Both the position numbers and the translations under genes were made by a program. From positions 62,001 to 126,000 of the forward strand of contig DASXML010000051.1 in assembly GCA_036495715.1 (NCBI GenBank): a stretch of DNA of 64,000 nucleotides. Reading direction: 5' to 3'. The notes under the pieces were generated by a model. That model made no database searches and was not told the DNA's origin. It saw only the letters and a program-made list of their open reading frames with translations. Shown here in pieces: positions 42,860-52,003 of this stretch (within the stretch, counting starts at the first letter, position 1; each line of letters starts with the position of its first letter). This DNA is from Scandinavium sp036495715 (GTDB taxonomy: Bacteria; Pseudomonadota; Gammaproteobacteria; Enterobacterales; Enterobacteriaceae).

Positions 42860-44245
42860 TTAGTGGCGATCTTTCCACACGGTCTGAACGTTACAGAACT
42901 CACGCAGACCGAAGTGGGACAGCTCACGGCCAAAGCCGCTTTTCTTCACGCCGCCAAAGGCTACGCGGGCATCAGAGGCGCTATAGCCATTGATGAACAC
43001 GCCGCCGCATTCCAGTTGGTCGGCAAAACGCTGCGCCTGTTTTTCATCGGCGGTGTACACCGTGGCGGACAAACCGAAATCGCTGTCGTTCGCCAGTGCC
43101 AGCGCATGGTCGGCATCGCGAGCCACGGTGATCGCCGCCACCGGGCCAAACATCTCCTGACGAAACGCGGTCATTTTGGGCGTCACGTCGCCGAGCACGG
43201 TTGCTGCGTAATAGTTACCTTTGCCGGAAATTTTCTCACCGCCGAGCAACAGCGTCGCGCCCTCTTCCAGCGTAGCGGTCACCTGGTCGTGCAATTCATC
43301 ACGCAGATCGTAGCGCGCCATTGGGCCGAGGTAGTTCTGCTCATCTTCCGGATTGCCCATTTTCAGCCTGGCGGCCGCCGCAACAAACTTCTCGGTAAAC
43401 GCATCGGCAATGCCCGCTTCCACAATGAAACGTTTCGCCGCCGCACACACCTGCCCGGTATTCTGATAGCGCCCGATCACCGCCGCTTTCACCGCTTCAT
43501 CGATATCGCCATCGTTGAGCACGATAAACGGATCGGAACCGCCAAGCTCGAGCACGCATTTTTTCAGTGCCGCACCGGCCTGTGCGCCAATCGCTTTCCC
43601 GGCGCGCATACTGCCCGTCAACGTCACGGCGGCAATGCGCGGGTCATTGATCATCTGTGAAACGCCATCATTAGTGGCATTCACCCAACCAAATACGCCC
43701 GCAGGGATCCCCGCTTCGCTAAAGATGTCACCAATCAGCTTCGCGCTGCCCATCACGTTTGGCGCGTGCTTGAGCAGATAGCTGTTACCCGCCAGCAGAA
43801 TCGGCACCGCGCCGCGCATTACCTGCCACAGCGGGAAGTTCCACGGCATCACCGCCATGATGGGTCCCAAAGGACGGTACTCGATAACCGCTTTATTGTT
43901 TTCAACCTGAGTCGCTTCGGTGGCGAGCATCGCCGGGCCATGTTCTGCGTACCAGTCACAGAGGTTCGCCGATTTAGCCACTTCACCACGCGCCTGCGCA
44001 ATCGGCTTGCCGATTTCACGACTGATCATCAACGCCATCTCTTCGCCATGCTGGCGCAATACTGTACCCACGTTACGCAGCGCGTCGGCACGCTCGGCAA
44101 CGGTTGTGCGCTTCCATTGGCGATAACCGGCATCGGCCAGTGCAACGGCCTGATTCACGTCTTCGCTTGTGGCCCAGGCCAGCGTCGACAACGTTTCGCC
44201 CGTCGCCGGGTTGAGGGAAATAGCGTGCGTTGCAGGTGATGTCAT
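42860..44245 (-). CDS. sad: NAD-dependent succinate semialdehyde dehydrogenase
   Basis: ATG 44245 (MTSPATHAISLNPATGE) with GAGAGAG upstream gives 461 residues, aligning with E. coli Sad (YneI). Catalytic Glu is in LELGGSDPFIV and catalytic Cys in NTGQVCAAAKRF; cofactor motifs include MPWNFPLWQVMRGA. It oxidises succinate semialdehyde to succinate in GABA and putrescine breakdown. It is divergent from its regulator ptrR, as in E. coli. Confidence 0.93.
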   Translation of the reverse strand: MTSPATHAISLNPATGETLSTLAWATSEDVNQAVALADAGYRQWKRTTVAERADALRNVGTVLRQHGEEMALMISREIGKPIAQARGEVAKSANLCDWYAEHGPAMLATEATQVENNKAVIEYRPLGPIMAVMPWNFPLWQVMRGAVPILLAGNSYLLKHAPNVMGSAKLIGDIFSEAGIPAGVFGWVNATNDGVSQMINDPRIAAVTLTGSMRAGKAIGAQAGAALKKCVLELGGSDPFIVLNDGDIDEAVKAAVIGRYQNTGQVCAAAKRFIVEAGIADAFTEKFVAAAARLKMGNPEDEQNYLGPMARYDLRDELHDQVTATLEEGATLLLGGEKISGKGNYYAATVLGDVTPKMTAFRQEMFGPVAAITVARDADHALALANDSDFGLSATVYTADEKQAQRFADQLECGGVFINGYSASDARVAFGGVKKSGFGRELSHFGLREFCNVQTVWKDRH

Positions 44246-44351
44246 GATTTTACTCTCTCTGTTCACTGAGGCTGTTGCCTAATACTGGCCCACTCTGCTA
44301 TTTATGGATAATGAATAATATTGACCACTTCATTCACGATACGAGAACGTT

Positions 44352-45230
44352 ATGGATCTGACTCAGCTTGAGATGTTCAACGCCGTCGCCCTGACCGGCA
44401 GCATTACCAAGGCCGCGCAAAAGGTGCATCGAGTGCCGTCTAACCTCACTACCCGTATTCGCCAATTAGAGGCAGATTTAGGCGTGGAGCTGTTTATTCG
44501 TGAAAACCAACGCCTGCGGTTATCCCCGGCCGGGCACAGTTTTCTGCGCTACAGCCAGCAGATTTTAGCCCTCGTGGATGAAGCAAGAATGGTGGTCGCG
44601 GGCGATGAGCCGCAGGGATTGTTCTCGTTAGGATCACTCGAAAGCACTGCCGCCGTCCGTATTCCCCCGACGCTGGCGCGCTATAACCAGCGCTACCCGA
44701 AAATTCAGTTCGATCTGGCGACCGGGCCGTCAGGTACCATGATTGACGGTGTAACCGAAGGCCGGCTGAGCGCGGCGTTTGTCGATGGACCGGTGATGCA
44801 TCCGGGCCTTGAGGGCGTGCCGGTGTATCAGGAAGAGATGATGATCGTGACGCCGAAGGGGCATGCCCCCGTCAAACGTGCGAGCGACGTGAACGGCACC
44901 AGTATTTATGCGTTTCGCGCCAATTGTTCGTACCGTCGTCATTTCGAAAGCTGGTTCCACGCCGACCGTGCCACGCCGGGGCGCATTCACGAAATGGAGT
45001 CTTATCATGGGATGCTGGCGTGTGTGATTGCTGGCGCGGGTCTGGCGATGATCCCGCGCAGTATGCTGGAAAGTATGCCCGGTCATCACCAGGTGGACGC
45101 CTGGCCATTGGCTGAAAAATGGCGCTGGCTGACCACCTGGCTGGTGTGGCGTCGCGGCGGGATGACCCGTCAGTTAGAAGCGTTCATCAGTTTGTTGGAT
45201 GAAGCCCCGCAAGCCGCCCCTGTTTCCTAA
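44352..45230 (+). CDS. ptrR: LysR-family regulator PtrR (YneJ)
   Basis: This 292-residue LysR protein has the N-terminal winged helix (LTQLEMFNAVALTGSITKAA, VPSNLTTRIRQLEADLGVEL) and an effector domain. It matches E. coli YneJ, named PtrR for its control of sad and putrescine/GABA use. The 106-base gap to sad carries ATTTAT...ATGAAT, a loose LysR T-N11-A box. The stop overlaps the convergent PhzF-family gene by four bases. Confidence 0.9.
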   Translation: MDLTQLEMFNAVALTGSITKAAQKVHRVPSNLTTRIRQLEADLGVELFIRENQRLRLSPAGHSFLRYSQQILALVDEARMVVAGDEPQGLFSLGSLESTAAVRIPPTLARYNQRYPKIQFDLATGPSGTMIDGVTEGRLSAAFVDGPVMHPGLEGVPVYQEEMMIVTPKGHAPVKRASDVNGTSIYAFRANCSYRRHFESWFHADRATPGRIHEMESYHGMLACVIAGAGLAMIPRSMLESMPGHHQVDAWPLAEKWRWLTTWLVWRRGGMTRQLEAFISLLDEAPQAAPVS

Positions 45231-46018
45231 CGGAGCAAGATATTCCCCTGCATCCAGGTCACCGCCGTGCCGCTCATCAGCACGCGGTTGCCCTGTAATT
45301 CGCAACGCATATCGCCACCGCGCGCCGAGACTTGACGTGCCAGCATCTGCGTTTTGCCGAGCTTTTCGCTCCAGTAAGGAATGAGCATGGTGTGCGCGGA
45401 ACCGGTCACCGGATCTTCCCACACCGCTTCCCCCGGCGAGAAGAAACGGCTAACAAAGTCATATTCGTCGGTGCCTTTCGCCGTAATAGTCACCTTGTGC
45501 TCAACCGGCGTCATCGCGGCAATATTCGGTTTGACGGCTTCTACCGCTTCGCGGCTGTCCAGTTCAATCAGCCATGCACGGCCTTTACGCGCACTGACAT
45601 ACTGAGTGATACCGAGCGCCTCCAGCATTTGCGCAGGCGGCGTCTGTTCTGTCGTTTGTCCGGCCGGGAAATCCAGCGTCAGCCAGTCACCTTCGCGGCT
45701 CACCGTCAGCCTGCCGGAAGCGGTGTCGAAATGAATGCGCGCGTCCGGGTAATCGAGATGATTGAAAATGACATGCGCGGTGGCAAGCGTGGCGTGACCG
45801 CAAAGATTGACTTCGTTACGGGTGGTAAACCAGCGCAATTCAAAACCCCCTTTCGCGGGAATAAAGAACGCGGTTTCCGACTGATTATGCTGCTGCGCCA
45901 TTTGCAGCAGTTGTTCGTCAGGCAACCACTGCTCAAGGGCGCATACTGCCGCAGGGTTCCCGGCAAAATTGCGATCGCTGAACGCGTCCACCAGCCAGAC
46001 AGGCACGGTTTGCATCAT
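45227..46018 (-). CDS. PhzF-family isomerase, copy 2
   Basis: This 263-residue protein has the family start (VWLVDAFSDRNFAGNPAAVC), the catalytic Glu in HNQSETAFF, the NLCGHATLATAHV segment and DPVTGSAH near residue 200. Length is close to the YddE/PhzF group. It begins 4 bases inside the end of a very similar gene at 46015, so the two arose by tandem duplication and are translationally coupled. Their products may form a heterodimer or take different substrates; neither is known. Confidence 0.88.
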   Translation of the reverse strand: MMQTVPVWLVDAFSDRNFAGNPAAVCALEQWLPDEQLLQMAQQHNQSETAFFIPAKGGFELRWFTTRNEVNLCGHATLATAHVIFNHLDYPDARIHFDTASGRLTVSREGDWLTLDFPAGQTTEQTPPAQMLEALGITQYVSARKGRAWLIELDSREAVEAVKPNIAAMTPVEHKVTITAKGTDEYDFVSRFFSPGEAVWEDPVTGSAHTMLIPYWSEKLGKTQMLARQVSARGGDMRCELQGNRVLMSGTAVTWMQGNILLR

Positions 46019-46815
46019 AAAACTCCTTCACGCAGATAAACGTTGCCGATGAGGTAGGTCGTCGCCTGACCGCTGATTAACACGCGTTCGCCCTGCCACT
46101 CACAGCGTAAATCACCACCACGGGCAGAAATCTGGCGCGCCTGCATCTGCGTTTTAGTCAATTTTTCGCCCCAGTATGGGATAAGCATACTGTGCGCCGA
46201 TCCGGTCACCGGATCTTCCGCCACCGATTCGCCGGGGCAAAAGAAACGACTGACAAAATCATGTTTATCGCCGGGTGCCGTGACGCAAACCATTTTTCCG
46301 AGCGGCAATAACGCGTGGATATCCGGCGTGAGCGCCTCAAGCTGTTGCTGATTTTTCAACACCACCAGGTAATCCCGCGCGACGCGCACGTCTTCATACT
46401 CAGTAACGCCGAGGTTTTTGAGCAGTAATGCCGGAGGGTCAACCGCTTCTGTCTGCCATGCGGGGAAATTCAGCGTCAGCCAGTCGCCGTTGCGGGTCAC
46501 CGTCAACTCACCGACGAAACGCGTCGAAAAACGGATCTCGGTATGCGGATAATCAAGGAATTCAAAGATGACATGAGCGCTGGCAAGGGTTGCATGCCCG
46601 CAGAGATTGATTTCGCCCTGCGTCGTAAACCAGCGCAGTTCAAAACCGCTGTCGGTACGCACAAAAAACGCAGTTTCTGACTGGTTGTGCTCCTGCGCCA
46701 TTTTCAGCAGCGTAGCGTCCGGTAGCCATTCCACCAGCGGACACACTGCCGCCGCATTGCCGCCAAACGTCCGGTCGCTGAAGGCATCAACCATATAAAA
46801 CGGAATTTCCTGCAT
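46015..46815 (-). CDS. PhzF-family isomerase, copy 1
   Basis: This 266-residue paralogue of the next gene has FYMVDAFSDRTFGGNAAAVC, HNQSETAFF with the catalytic Glu, NLCGHATLASAHV and DPVTGSAHSMLIPYWGEKL. Similarity to copy 2 runs the whole length. These proteins share the diaminopimelate epimerase-like two-lobed fold. The upstream gene on this side is the hicAB locus in the other direction. Confidence 0.88.
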   Translation of the reverse strand: MQEIPFYMVDAFSDRTFGGNAAAVCPLVEWLPDATLLKMAQEHNQSETAFFVRTDSGFELRWFTTQGEINLCGHATLASAHVIFEFLDYPHTEIRFSTRFVGELTVTRNGDWLTLNFPAWQTEAVDPPALLLKNLGVTEYEDVRVARDYLVVLKNQQQLEALTPDIHALLPLGKMVCVTAPGDKHDFVSRFFCPGESVAEDPVTGSAHSMLIPYWGEKLTKTQMQARQISARGGDLRCEWQGERVLISGQATTYLIGNVYLREGVL

Positions 46816-47008
46816 AGCCTGTATCCTCTTTTTTTATAACAACTTAGTCACAGTAATACCGTTTTTAACGGAAAATTACGAGCACCCTTCCAGAATATGA
46901 CACGGCGTTTTTCTTTCCCTCCTGAGCAGAGTCGGATTGGACGTAAACGGATAAACATAGATGTTGCTTTTTATTCCAATAGTGTTAGCTCTCTGCGAGA
47001 AAATGCGG

Positions 47009-47188
47009 TGAAGTATTCAGCGTTTAAACGCGGGTTGTTACGTCATGGTGCAGAGCTTACAAGAGCGCCCGGCGGCGGGAGTCATTATAAGGTGTTGATC
47101 AAGGGTAAGCGTTCGCTGTTTCCCGATCACGGAGCAAAAGAAATGCCCGATCCGCCGCGCGATCCTCAAAGATCTGGATTTGAACTAA
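47009..47188 (+). pseudogene. hicA: hicA toxin gene, frameshifted
   Basis: From GTG 47009 the frame reads KYSAFKRGLLRHGAELTRA, then GSHYKVLIKGKRSLFPDHGAKEMP, the HicA dsRBD-like mRNA interferase with its catalytic His in GSHYK. After KEMP the frame is lost near 47144; the next frame continues IRRAILKDLDLN and stops at TAA 47186, the normal HicA ending. Unshifted, the reading frame runs on to 47205 with an unrelated tail. A longer in-frame start at 46897 exists but adds non-family sequence. The shift should weaken or kill the toxin. Confidence 0.7.
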
Positions 47189-47208
47189 CACAGCAGGAGT
47201 CATGACTT

Positions 47209-47658
47209 ATGTATATCTACCCTGTCTCACTGGCCCACGACACAGCAATCAACAGCTGGGTGGCTTCCTGTCGCGACCTGCCGTTAATGCACTCCGTCGG
47301 CGACAGCATCGAAAATGCACTTTCCGAAGCCGCTTTCGGGCTGGTGGCCGCCATTGCGATCGAAGTGGACGAACGCCGTCCGATTCCAACGGGAAGTGCG
47401 GCACAGAAAGATGAATATGCCGTTAGCGTGCCGGTGTTGGTGGCGATGAAAGCCGCGCTGCATAACGCGATGATTGAAACCGGCACCCGCAAGGCCGAGC
47501 TTGCTCGCAAACTGGAACAGAAACCGCCGCAGATCGACAGGCTGTTAGATGTCGAGCACTCCTCGCGCATCGAAACCGTTGAACGGGCGCTACGTAAATT
47601 GAACCGCAGCGTCAGTCTGACCATCACCGTGTCATCACCTTCTGCTATGCGATCTTGA
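47209..47658 (+). CDS. hicB: HicB antitoxin
   Basis: This 149-residue protein has the HicB RNase H-like domain (MYIYPVSLAHDTAINSW, SVGDSIENALSEAAFGLVAA) and a C-terminal HTH (TGTRKAELARKLEQ, PPQIDRLLDVEHSS). AGGAG precedes ATG 47209. Retention of an intact antitoxin next to a frameshifted toxin is the usual late stage of toxin-antitoxin decay. It may still act as a DNA-binding repressor. Confidence 0.85.
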   Translation: MYIYPVSLAHDTAINSWVASCRDLPLMHSVGDSIENALSEAAFGLVAAIAIEVDERRPIPTGSAAQKDEYAVSVPVLVAMKAALHNAMIETGTRKAELARKLEQKPPQIDRLLDVEHSSRIETVERALRKLNRSVSLTITVSSPSAMRS

Positions 47659-47741
47659 TCACAAAACGGTTGTGTTTTGCACAATGATGGTTTTAAGATC
47701 GCCCTCTCTTCTCTTTCCCGAAATCCATCCAGAATATTGCT

Positions 47742-48935
47742 ATGACAACAAACACGGTCTCACGCAAGGTCGCGTGGCTGCGAGTGGTCACTCTTGCCAT
47801 TGCTGCCTTTATTTTCAATACCACGGAGTTTGTCCCGGTGGGGCTGCTGTCGGATATCGCCCACAGCTTCTCGATGGAGACAGCACAGGTGGGGATCATG
47901 CTGACGATCTACGCCTGGGTGGTGGCGCTGATGTCACTGCCGTTTATGCTGCTCACCAGTCAAATGGAACGCCGTAAGTTGCTGATCGGCCTGTTTGTGT
48001 TGTTCATCGCCAGCCATGTGCTGTCATTTCTTGCGTGGAATTTCACCGTGCTGGTGATAAGCCGTATCGGCATCGCTTTTGCACATGCGGTGTTCTGGTC
48101 GATAACGGCATCTCTTGCTATTCGTCTGGCCCCGGCCGGAAAACGTGCGCAGGCGCTGAGCCTGATAGCGACCGGCACGGCATTGGCGATGGTGCTCGGT
48201 TTGCCTATCGGTCGCGTTGTCGGTCAGTACTTCGGCTGGCGCACCACCTTCTTTATCATCGGCCTCGGCGCGCTGGTAACGCTGGTGGCACTGATTAAAC
48301 TGCTGCCCAAAATACCGAGCGAACATTCCGGATCGTTGAAAAGTCTGCCGCTGCTGTTCCGCCGTCCGGCGCTGATGAGCCTGTATTTACTGACCGCCGT
48401 AGTCGTGACCGCCCATTACACGGCTTATAGCTACATTGAGCCGTTTGTGGTGAACGTCGCCGGGTATGACGCCAACTTCGCCACCTTTTTGCTGTTAGCA
48501 CTCGGTGGCGCGGGGATCATCGGTTCAGTGATTTTCGGCAAACTCGGTAATCGCCATGCGTCTACGCTGGTCAGCGGCGCTATCGCCCTGTTGACCGTTT
48601 GCCTCGGCGTTCTGCTGCTGGCGTCTGAAAGTGAAATTAACCTGACCGTCCTGAGCGTTATCTGGGGCATTGCGATCATGGTGATTGGCCTGGGTATGCA
48701 GGTCAAAGTGCTGGCGATTGCACCGGATGCCACCGATGTCGCGATGGCGCTGTTTTCCGGGATCTTTAATTTGGGGATCGGCGCGGGCGCGCTGGTGGGC
48801 AATCAGGTGAGTTTACATTTCTCGATGGCGGATATTGGCTACGTAGGTGCAGTGCCTGCTCTCGCCGCATTGGTCTGGTCGGTGATTATTTTCCGCCGCT
48901 GGCCGGTGGCGTTGGAAGAGCAGGCACAGCATTAA
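47742..48935 (+). CDS. sotB: sugar efflux transporter SotB
   Basis: This 397-residue MFS protein with 12 predicted helices matches E. coli YdeA/SotB (FNTTEFVPVGLLSDIAHSF, LTSQMERRKLLIGLFVLF). It exports arabinose and other sugars and isopropyl-thiogalactoside. Its place just before marC is conserved. BIME repeats follow the stop codon. Confidence 0.92.
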   Translation: MTTNTVSRKVAWLRVVTLAIAAFIFNTTEFVPVGLLSDIAHSFSMETAQVGIMLTIYAWVVALMSLPFMLLTSQMERRKLLIGLFVLFIASHVLSFLAWNFTVLVISRIGIAFAHAVFWSITASLAIRLAPAGKRAQALSLIATGTALAMVLGLPIGRVVGQYFGWRTTFFIIGLGALVTLVALIKLLPKIPSEHSGSLKSLPLLFRRPALMSLYLLTAVVVTAHYTAYSYIEPFVVNVAGYDANFATFLLLALGGAGIIGSVIFGKLGNRHASTLVSGAIALLTVCLGVLLLASESEINLTVLSVIWGIAIMVIGLGMQVKVLAIAPDATDVAMALFSGIFNLGIGAGALVGNQVSLHFSMADIGYVGAVPALAALVWSVIIFRRWPVALEEQAQH

Positions 48936-48940
48936 GAGGA

Positions 48941-49048
48941 TGCCGGGCAGCGGTTTCGCCGGGCCTACAAAGGAAATCGTGTAGGCCAGCGCCGCCGGGC
49001 AATAGGGATAATAGTGTAGGCCCGTGCAAGCATCGCGCCGCCGGGCAA
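48941..49048. repeat. BIME: three REP units
   Basis: REP-type sequences in alternating orientation fill the gap between sotB and marC: TGCCGGGCAGCGGTTTCGCC at 48941, a shorter unit GTAGGCCAGCGCCGCCGGGC at 48981 and GTAGGCCCGTGCAAGCATCG at 49016. Such elements stabilise or terminate convergent transcripts. Confidence 0.75.
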
Positions 49049-49050
49049 TA

Positions 49051-49719
49051 TTACGCGTGATATGTGCTAATAATTTCCAGCACGCCGTTAATGATGAACT
49101 GCACGCCCATACAGACCAGCAAAAAGCCCATCAGACGCGAAATCGCTTCAATACCGCCTTTGCCGACCAGCCGCATAATCGCGCCGGAACTGCGCAAACA
49201 GCCCCACAGAATTATCGACACCAGCAAGAAAATCAGCGGCGGCGCAACCCACACCACCCAGTCGGGGAAGTTCACACCGTGTTTCACCGTGGAGGCCGAA
49301 CTGATGATCATCGCGATGGTACCCGGCCCGGCGGTGCTCGGCATCGCCAGCGGCACGAACGCGATGTTGGCGGTCGGTTCATCTTCCAGCTCTTCTGCTT
49401 TATGCCGCGCCTCCAGAGAATCGTGCGCTTTCTGCTGCGGGAACAGCATCTTAAATCCGATAAACCCGACAATCAGCCCTCCGGCGATACGCAGCCCAGG
49501 GATTGAAATCCCGAAGGTGTTCATCACCACCTGTCCGGCGTAATACGCCACCATCATAATGGCGAAAACGTACACGGAGGCCATCAGCGACTGACGGTTA
49601 CGCTCGGCGTTATTCATGTTCCCGGCAAGGCCAAGGAACAGCGCCACGGTGGTTAGCGGGTTCGCCAACGGTAAAATCACCACCAACCCAAGGCCAATGG
49701 CTTTAAGCAATTCCAGCAT
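49051..49719 (-). CDS. marC: MarC-family inner-membrane protein
   Basis: This 222-residue protein has six predicted membrane helices and the family pattern LANPLTTVALFLGL, GFIGFKMLFPQQ and AMPSTAGPGTIAMII. It matches E. coli MarC, divergent from marRAB. Its function is unknown; it is not needed for the Mar resistance phenotype in E. coli. Confidence 0.93.
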   Translation of the reverse strand: MLELLKAIGLGLVVILPLANPLTTVALFLGLAGNMNNAERNRQSLMASVYVFAIMMVAYYAGQVVMNTFGISIPGLRIAGGLIVGFIGFKMLFPQQKAHDSLEARHKAEELEDEPTANIAFVPLAMPSTAGPGTIAMIISSASTVKHGVNFPDWVVWVAPPLIFLLVSIILWGCLRSSGAIMRLVGKGGIEAISRLMGFLLVCMGVQFIINGVLEIISTYHA

Positions 49720-49878
49720 TACATAACACTCCTGTGATAGCAGTCACCTGCCGGCTGAGTATAAGAGCATTCTATCCGCCCTGCCTACGGCTAATTATTA
49801 ATGATTTTTTACCGACGTAAGACCCTAACAGACGGTTATCCATCAACACATTACAAAGCAAAAGTGTGCCGTGAAGCG

Positions 49879-49972
49879 ATTTAGCAATTTGTGGCATTCG
49901 CATTTCCATTCGGTTGACTTATGGTTGCCTGGGCAATAATATCCTCCGCAACTAAACTACTTGCCAGGGCAA
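49879..49972 (+). promoter_or_regulatory. marO: marbox, promoter and two MarR sites
   Basis: A marbox ATTTAGCAATTTGTGGCAT lies at 49879-49897. The promoter is TTGACT (49914-49919) and TAATAT (49937-49942), 17 apart. MarR site I, TTGCCTGGGCAA (49925-49936), lies between the hexamers. Site II, TTGCCAGGGCAA (49961-49972), lies just before the marR start. This matches the E. coli mar operator. Confidence 0.88.
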
Positions 49973-49977
49973 CATGT

Positions 49978-50412
49978 GTGAAAAGTACCAGTGATCTGTT
50001 TAATGAAATCATTCCACTTGGTCGCTTGATCCATATGGTTAATCAGAAAAAAGATCGTCTTCTGAACGACTATCTGTCGCCAATGGATATCACCGCTTCG
50101 CAGTTTAAAACCTTATGTTCGATTCGCTGTGCCGTGTGCATTACGCCCGTTGAACTGAAGAAAGCCCTGTCGGTCGATCTCGGTGCCCTGACCCGTATGC
50201 TTGACCGCCTGGCCTGTAAAGGCTGGATTGAACGTCTACCCAACCCGAATGATAAGCGCGGCGTACTGGTGCAATTGACACCGGACGGCGCAGCAATATG
50301 CGAGCAATGCCACCAGTTGGTGGGACAGGACCTGCATCAGGAATTGACAAAAAACTTAACGGTGGATGAGGTCGCAGCCCTTGAGCTTCTGCTCAAGAAA
50401 ATCCTGCCGTAA
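49978..50412 (+). CDS. marR: multiple antibiotic resistance repressor
   Basis: GTG 49978 gives the 144-residue product known in E. coli (VKSTSDLFNEIIPLGRLIHM), although the frame is open further up across the operator. The winged helix includes the redox-relevant Cys in CSIRCAVCITPV and DKRGVLVQLT in the wing. It represses marRAB by binding the two sites at 49925 and 49961; salicylate-like compounds and copper-driven disulfides relieve it in E. coli. Confidence 0.95.
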   Translation: MKSTSDLFNEIIPLGRLIHMVNQKKDRLLNDYLSPMDITASQFKTLCSIRCAVCITPVELKKALSVDLGALTRMLDRLACKGWIERLPNPNDKRGVLVQLTPDGAAICEQCHQLVGQDLHQELTKNLTVDEVAALELLLKKILP

Positions 50413-50433
50413 ACAGATGAAAGAGGTAAGACG

Positions 50434-50817
50434 ATGTCCAGACGTAATACTGACGCTATCACTATTCATAGCATTTTGGACTGGATCGAGAGCAATCTGG
50501 AATCGCCACTGTCGCTGGAAAAAGTGTCAGAACGTTCCGGTTACTCCAAATGGCACCTGCAAAGAATGTTCAAGAAAGAAACAGGACATTCACTGGGCCA
50601 ATATATTCGCAGCCGTAAGCTGACTGAAATCGCGCAGCAGCTGAAGCAAAGTAATGAGCCGATCTTGTATCTGGCTGAACGCTACGGCTTTGAATCCCAG
50701 CAGACGTTAACGCGCACATTTAAGAACTATTTCGATGTGCCGCCGCATAAATATCGCATTACGAATATGCCCGGTGAATCGCGTTATCTGATGCCGCTCA
50801 ACCACTGTAATTGTTAA
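50434..50817 (+). CDS. marA: AraC-family activator MarA
   Basis: This 127-residue protein has two HTH motifs (LEKVSERSGYSKWHLQRMFK; ILYLAERYGFESQQTLTRTF) and matches E. coli MarA. It activates acrAB, tolC, micF and its own operon through marboxes such as the one at 49879. Confidence 0.95.
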   Translation: MSRRNTDAITIHSILDWIESNLESPLSLEKVSERSGYSKWHLQRMFKKETGHSLGQYIRSRKLTEIAQQLKQSNEPILYLAERYGFESQQTLTRTFKNYFDVPPHKYRITNMPGESRYLMPLNHCNC

Positions 50818-50846
50818 TCGCCTGCACAAGACGTATCGAGGAAAAA

Positions 50847-51065
50847 ATGAAACTGTTCGCCTCCGCCGCCCTCACCCTGTTGGTGCTGGTCTCCGGCCAG
50901 AGTTTTGCGGAGCAATCCACCCATCCGGCAAATCATGCATCGCGTGACACCATGATTATGCCTTCAGCGCAGGACAGGTCGCCGTTTGACTTTACCCATA
51001 TGGACGCTGGCAGTGACAAATCCGACGAACTGGGCGTGGCTTACTATAACGGAAACGCCCAGTAA
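50847..51065 (+). CDS. marB: periplasmic protein MarB
   Basis: ATG 50847 (MKLFASAALTLLVLVSG), preceded by GAGGAAA, gives 72 residues, the length of E. coli MarB. A signal peptide ends near SFA; the tail HMDAGSDKSDELGVAYYN is conserved. MarB lowers marA expression in E. coli by an unknown route. A strong terminator follows. Confidence 0.88.
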   Translation: MKLFASAALTLLVLVSGQSFAEQSTHPANHASRDTMIMPSAQDRSPFDFTHMDAGSDKSDELGVAYYNGNAQ

Positions 51066-51072
51066 CTCTTTT

Positions 51073-51097
51073 GCCCCGCAGATGCGGGGCTTTTTTT
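51073..51097 (+). terminator. marRAB terminator
   Basis: GCCCCGC and GCGGGGC pair around AGAT, followed by seven T. It lies just after the marB stop. Confidence 0.85.
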
Positions 51098-51109
51098 CCC
51101 GCCTTTCCC

Positions 51110-52003
51110 CTACGCTATTTTCGCCCGACGAATTCTCAGACCAAACACATTAATGTACAGCCCTAACATAATTAACAGCGCACCCATCAACTGCAATGCT
51201 GAAAGCGTTTCGCCGAGCAACAACGCGGCGCTGGCGATCCCGACCACCGGTACTAACAATGACAGCGGCGCAACGCGCCAGGTTTCGTAGCGCCCAAGCA
51301 GTGAACCCCAAATTCCGTAGCCGACAATCGTCGCCACAAACGCCAGATACACCAGCGACAGGATCGTTGTCAGATCGATATTCAGCAGACTCTGCGTCAT
51401 CGCCGCTGGGCCATCCAGCAGATATGAGGCCAGCATAAACGGCAGGATTGGGATAAGCGCACTCCACACCACCAACGACATCACCGCCGGACGCGCCGTA
51501 TGCTGCATGATTTTCTTATTAAAGATATTGCCGCTCGCCCAACTGAACGATGCCGCAAGCGTAAGGAAGAAGCCGAGCATCGCCACATGCTGTCCGTTCA
51601 GACTGGCCTCAATCAGTACCAGCACACCGAAGACGGCAAGCGTGATCCCCGCCAGTTGTTTGCCCTGCAAGCGTTCGCCAAACACCAGCGCGCCGAGAAT
51701 AATGGTGAAAAACGCCTGCGCCTGAAGCACCAGAGAAGCCAACCCGGCAGGCATGCCGAATTTGATCGCACAAAACAGAAACGCAAACTGACCGAAGCTG
51801 ATGGTCAGACCGTAGCCGAGCAGCAGCGCGAGTGGAATTTTCGGACGAGCAACGAAGAAAATGGCCGGGAACGCCACCAGCATAAAGCGCAGACCGGCGA
51901 GCATCAGCGGCGGCATATTGTGCAGCCCAAGTTTGATCACCACAAAATTGAGTCCCCAGACGATCACCACTAACAGCGCCAACAGCCCATCTTTCCGCGT
52001 CAT
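51110..52003 (-). CDS. eamA: cysteine/O-acetylserine exporter EamA
   Basis: This 297-residue drug/metabolite transporter has ten predicted helices in two EamA repeats (GLLALLVVIVWGLNFVVIKLG at the start; LGFFLTLAASFSWASGNIF beginning repeat 2). It matches E. coli EamA (YdeD), which exports cysteine pathway metabolites. The order marB-eamA-ydeE is conserved. Confidence 0.92.
   Translation of the reverse strand: MTRKDGLLALLVVIVWGLNFVVIKLGLHNMPPLMLAGLRFMLVAFPAIFFVARPKIPLALLLGYGLTISFGQFAFLFCAIKFGMPAGLASLVLQAQAFFTIILGALVFGERLQGKQLAGITLAVFGVLVLIEASLNGQHVAMLGFFLTLAASFSWASGNIFNKKIMQHTARPAVMSLVVWSALIPILPFMLASYLLDGPAAMTQSLLNIDLTTILSLVYLAFVATIVGYGIWGSLLGRYETWRVAPLSLLVPVVGIASAALLLGETLSALQLMGALLIMLGLYINVFGLRIRRAKIA

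Noticed and set aside
48941..49048. Repeated GC-rich units considered as a CRISPR array
   Set aside because: Units alternate in orientation, lack spacers of constant length and match REP sequences.
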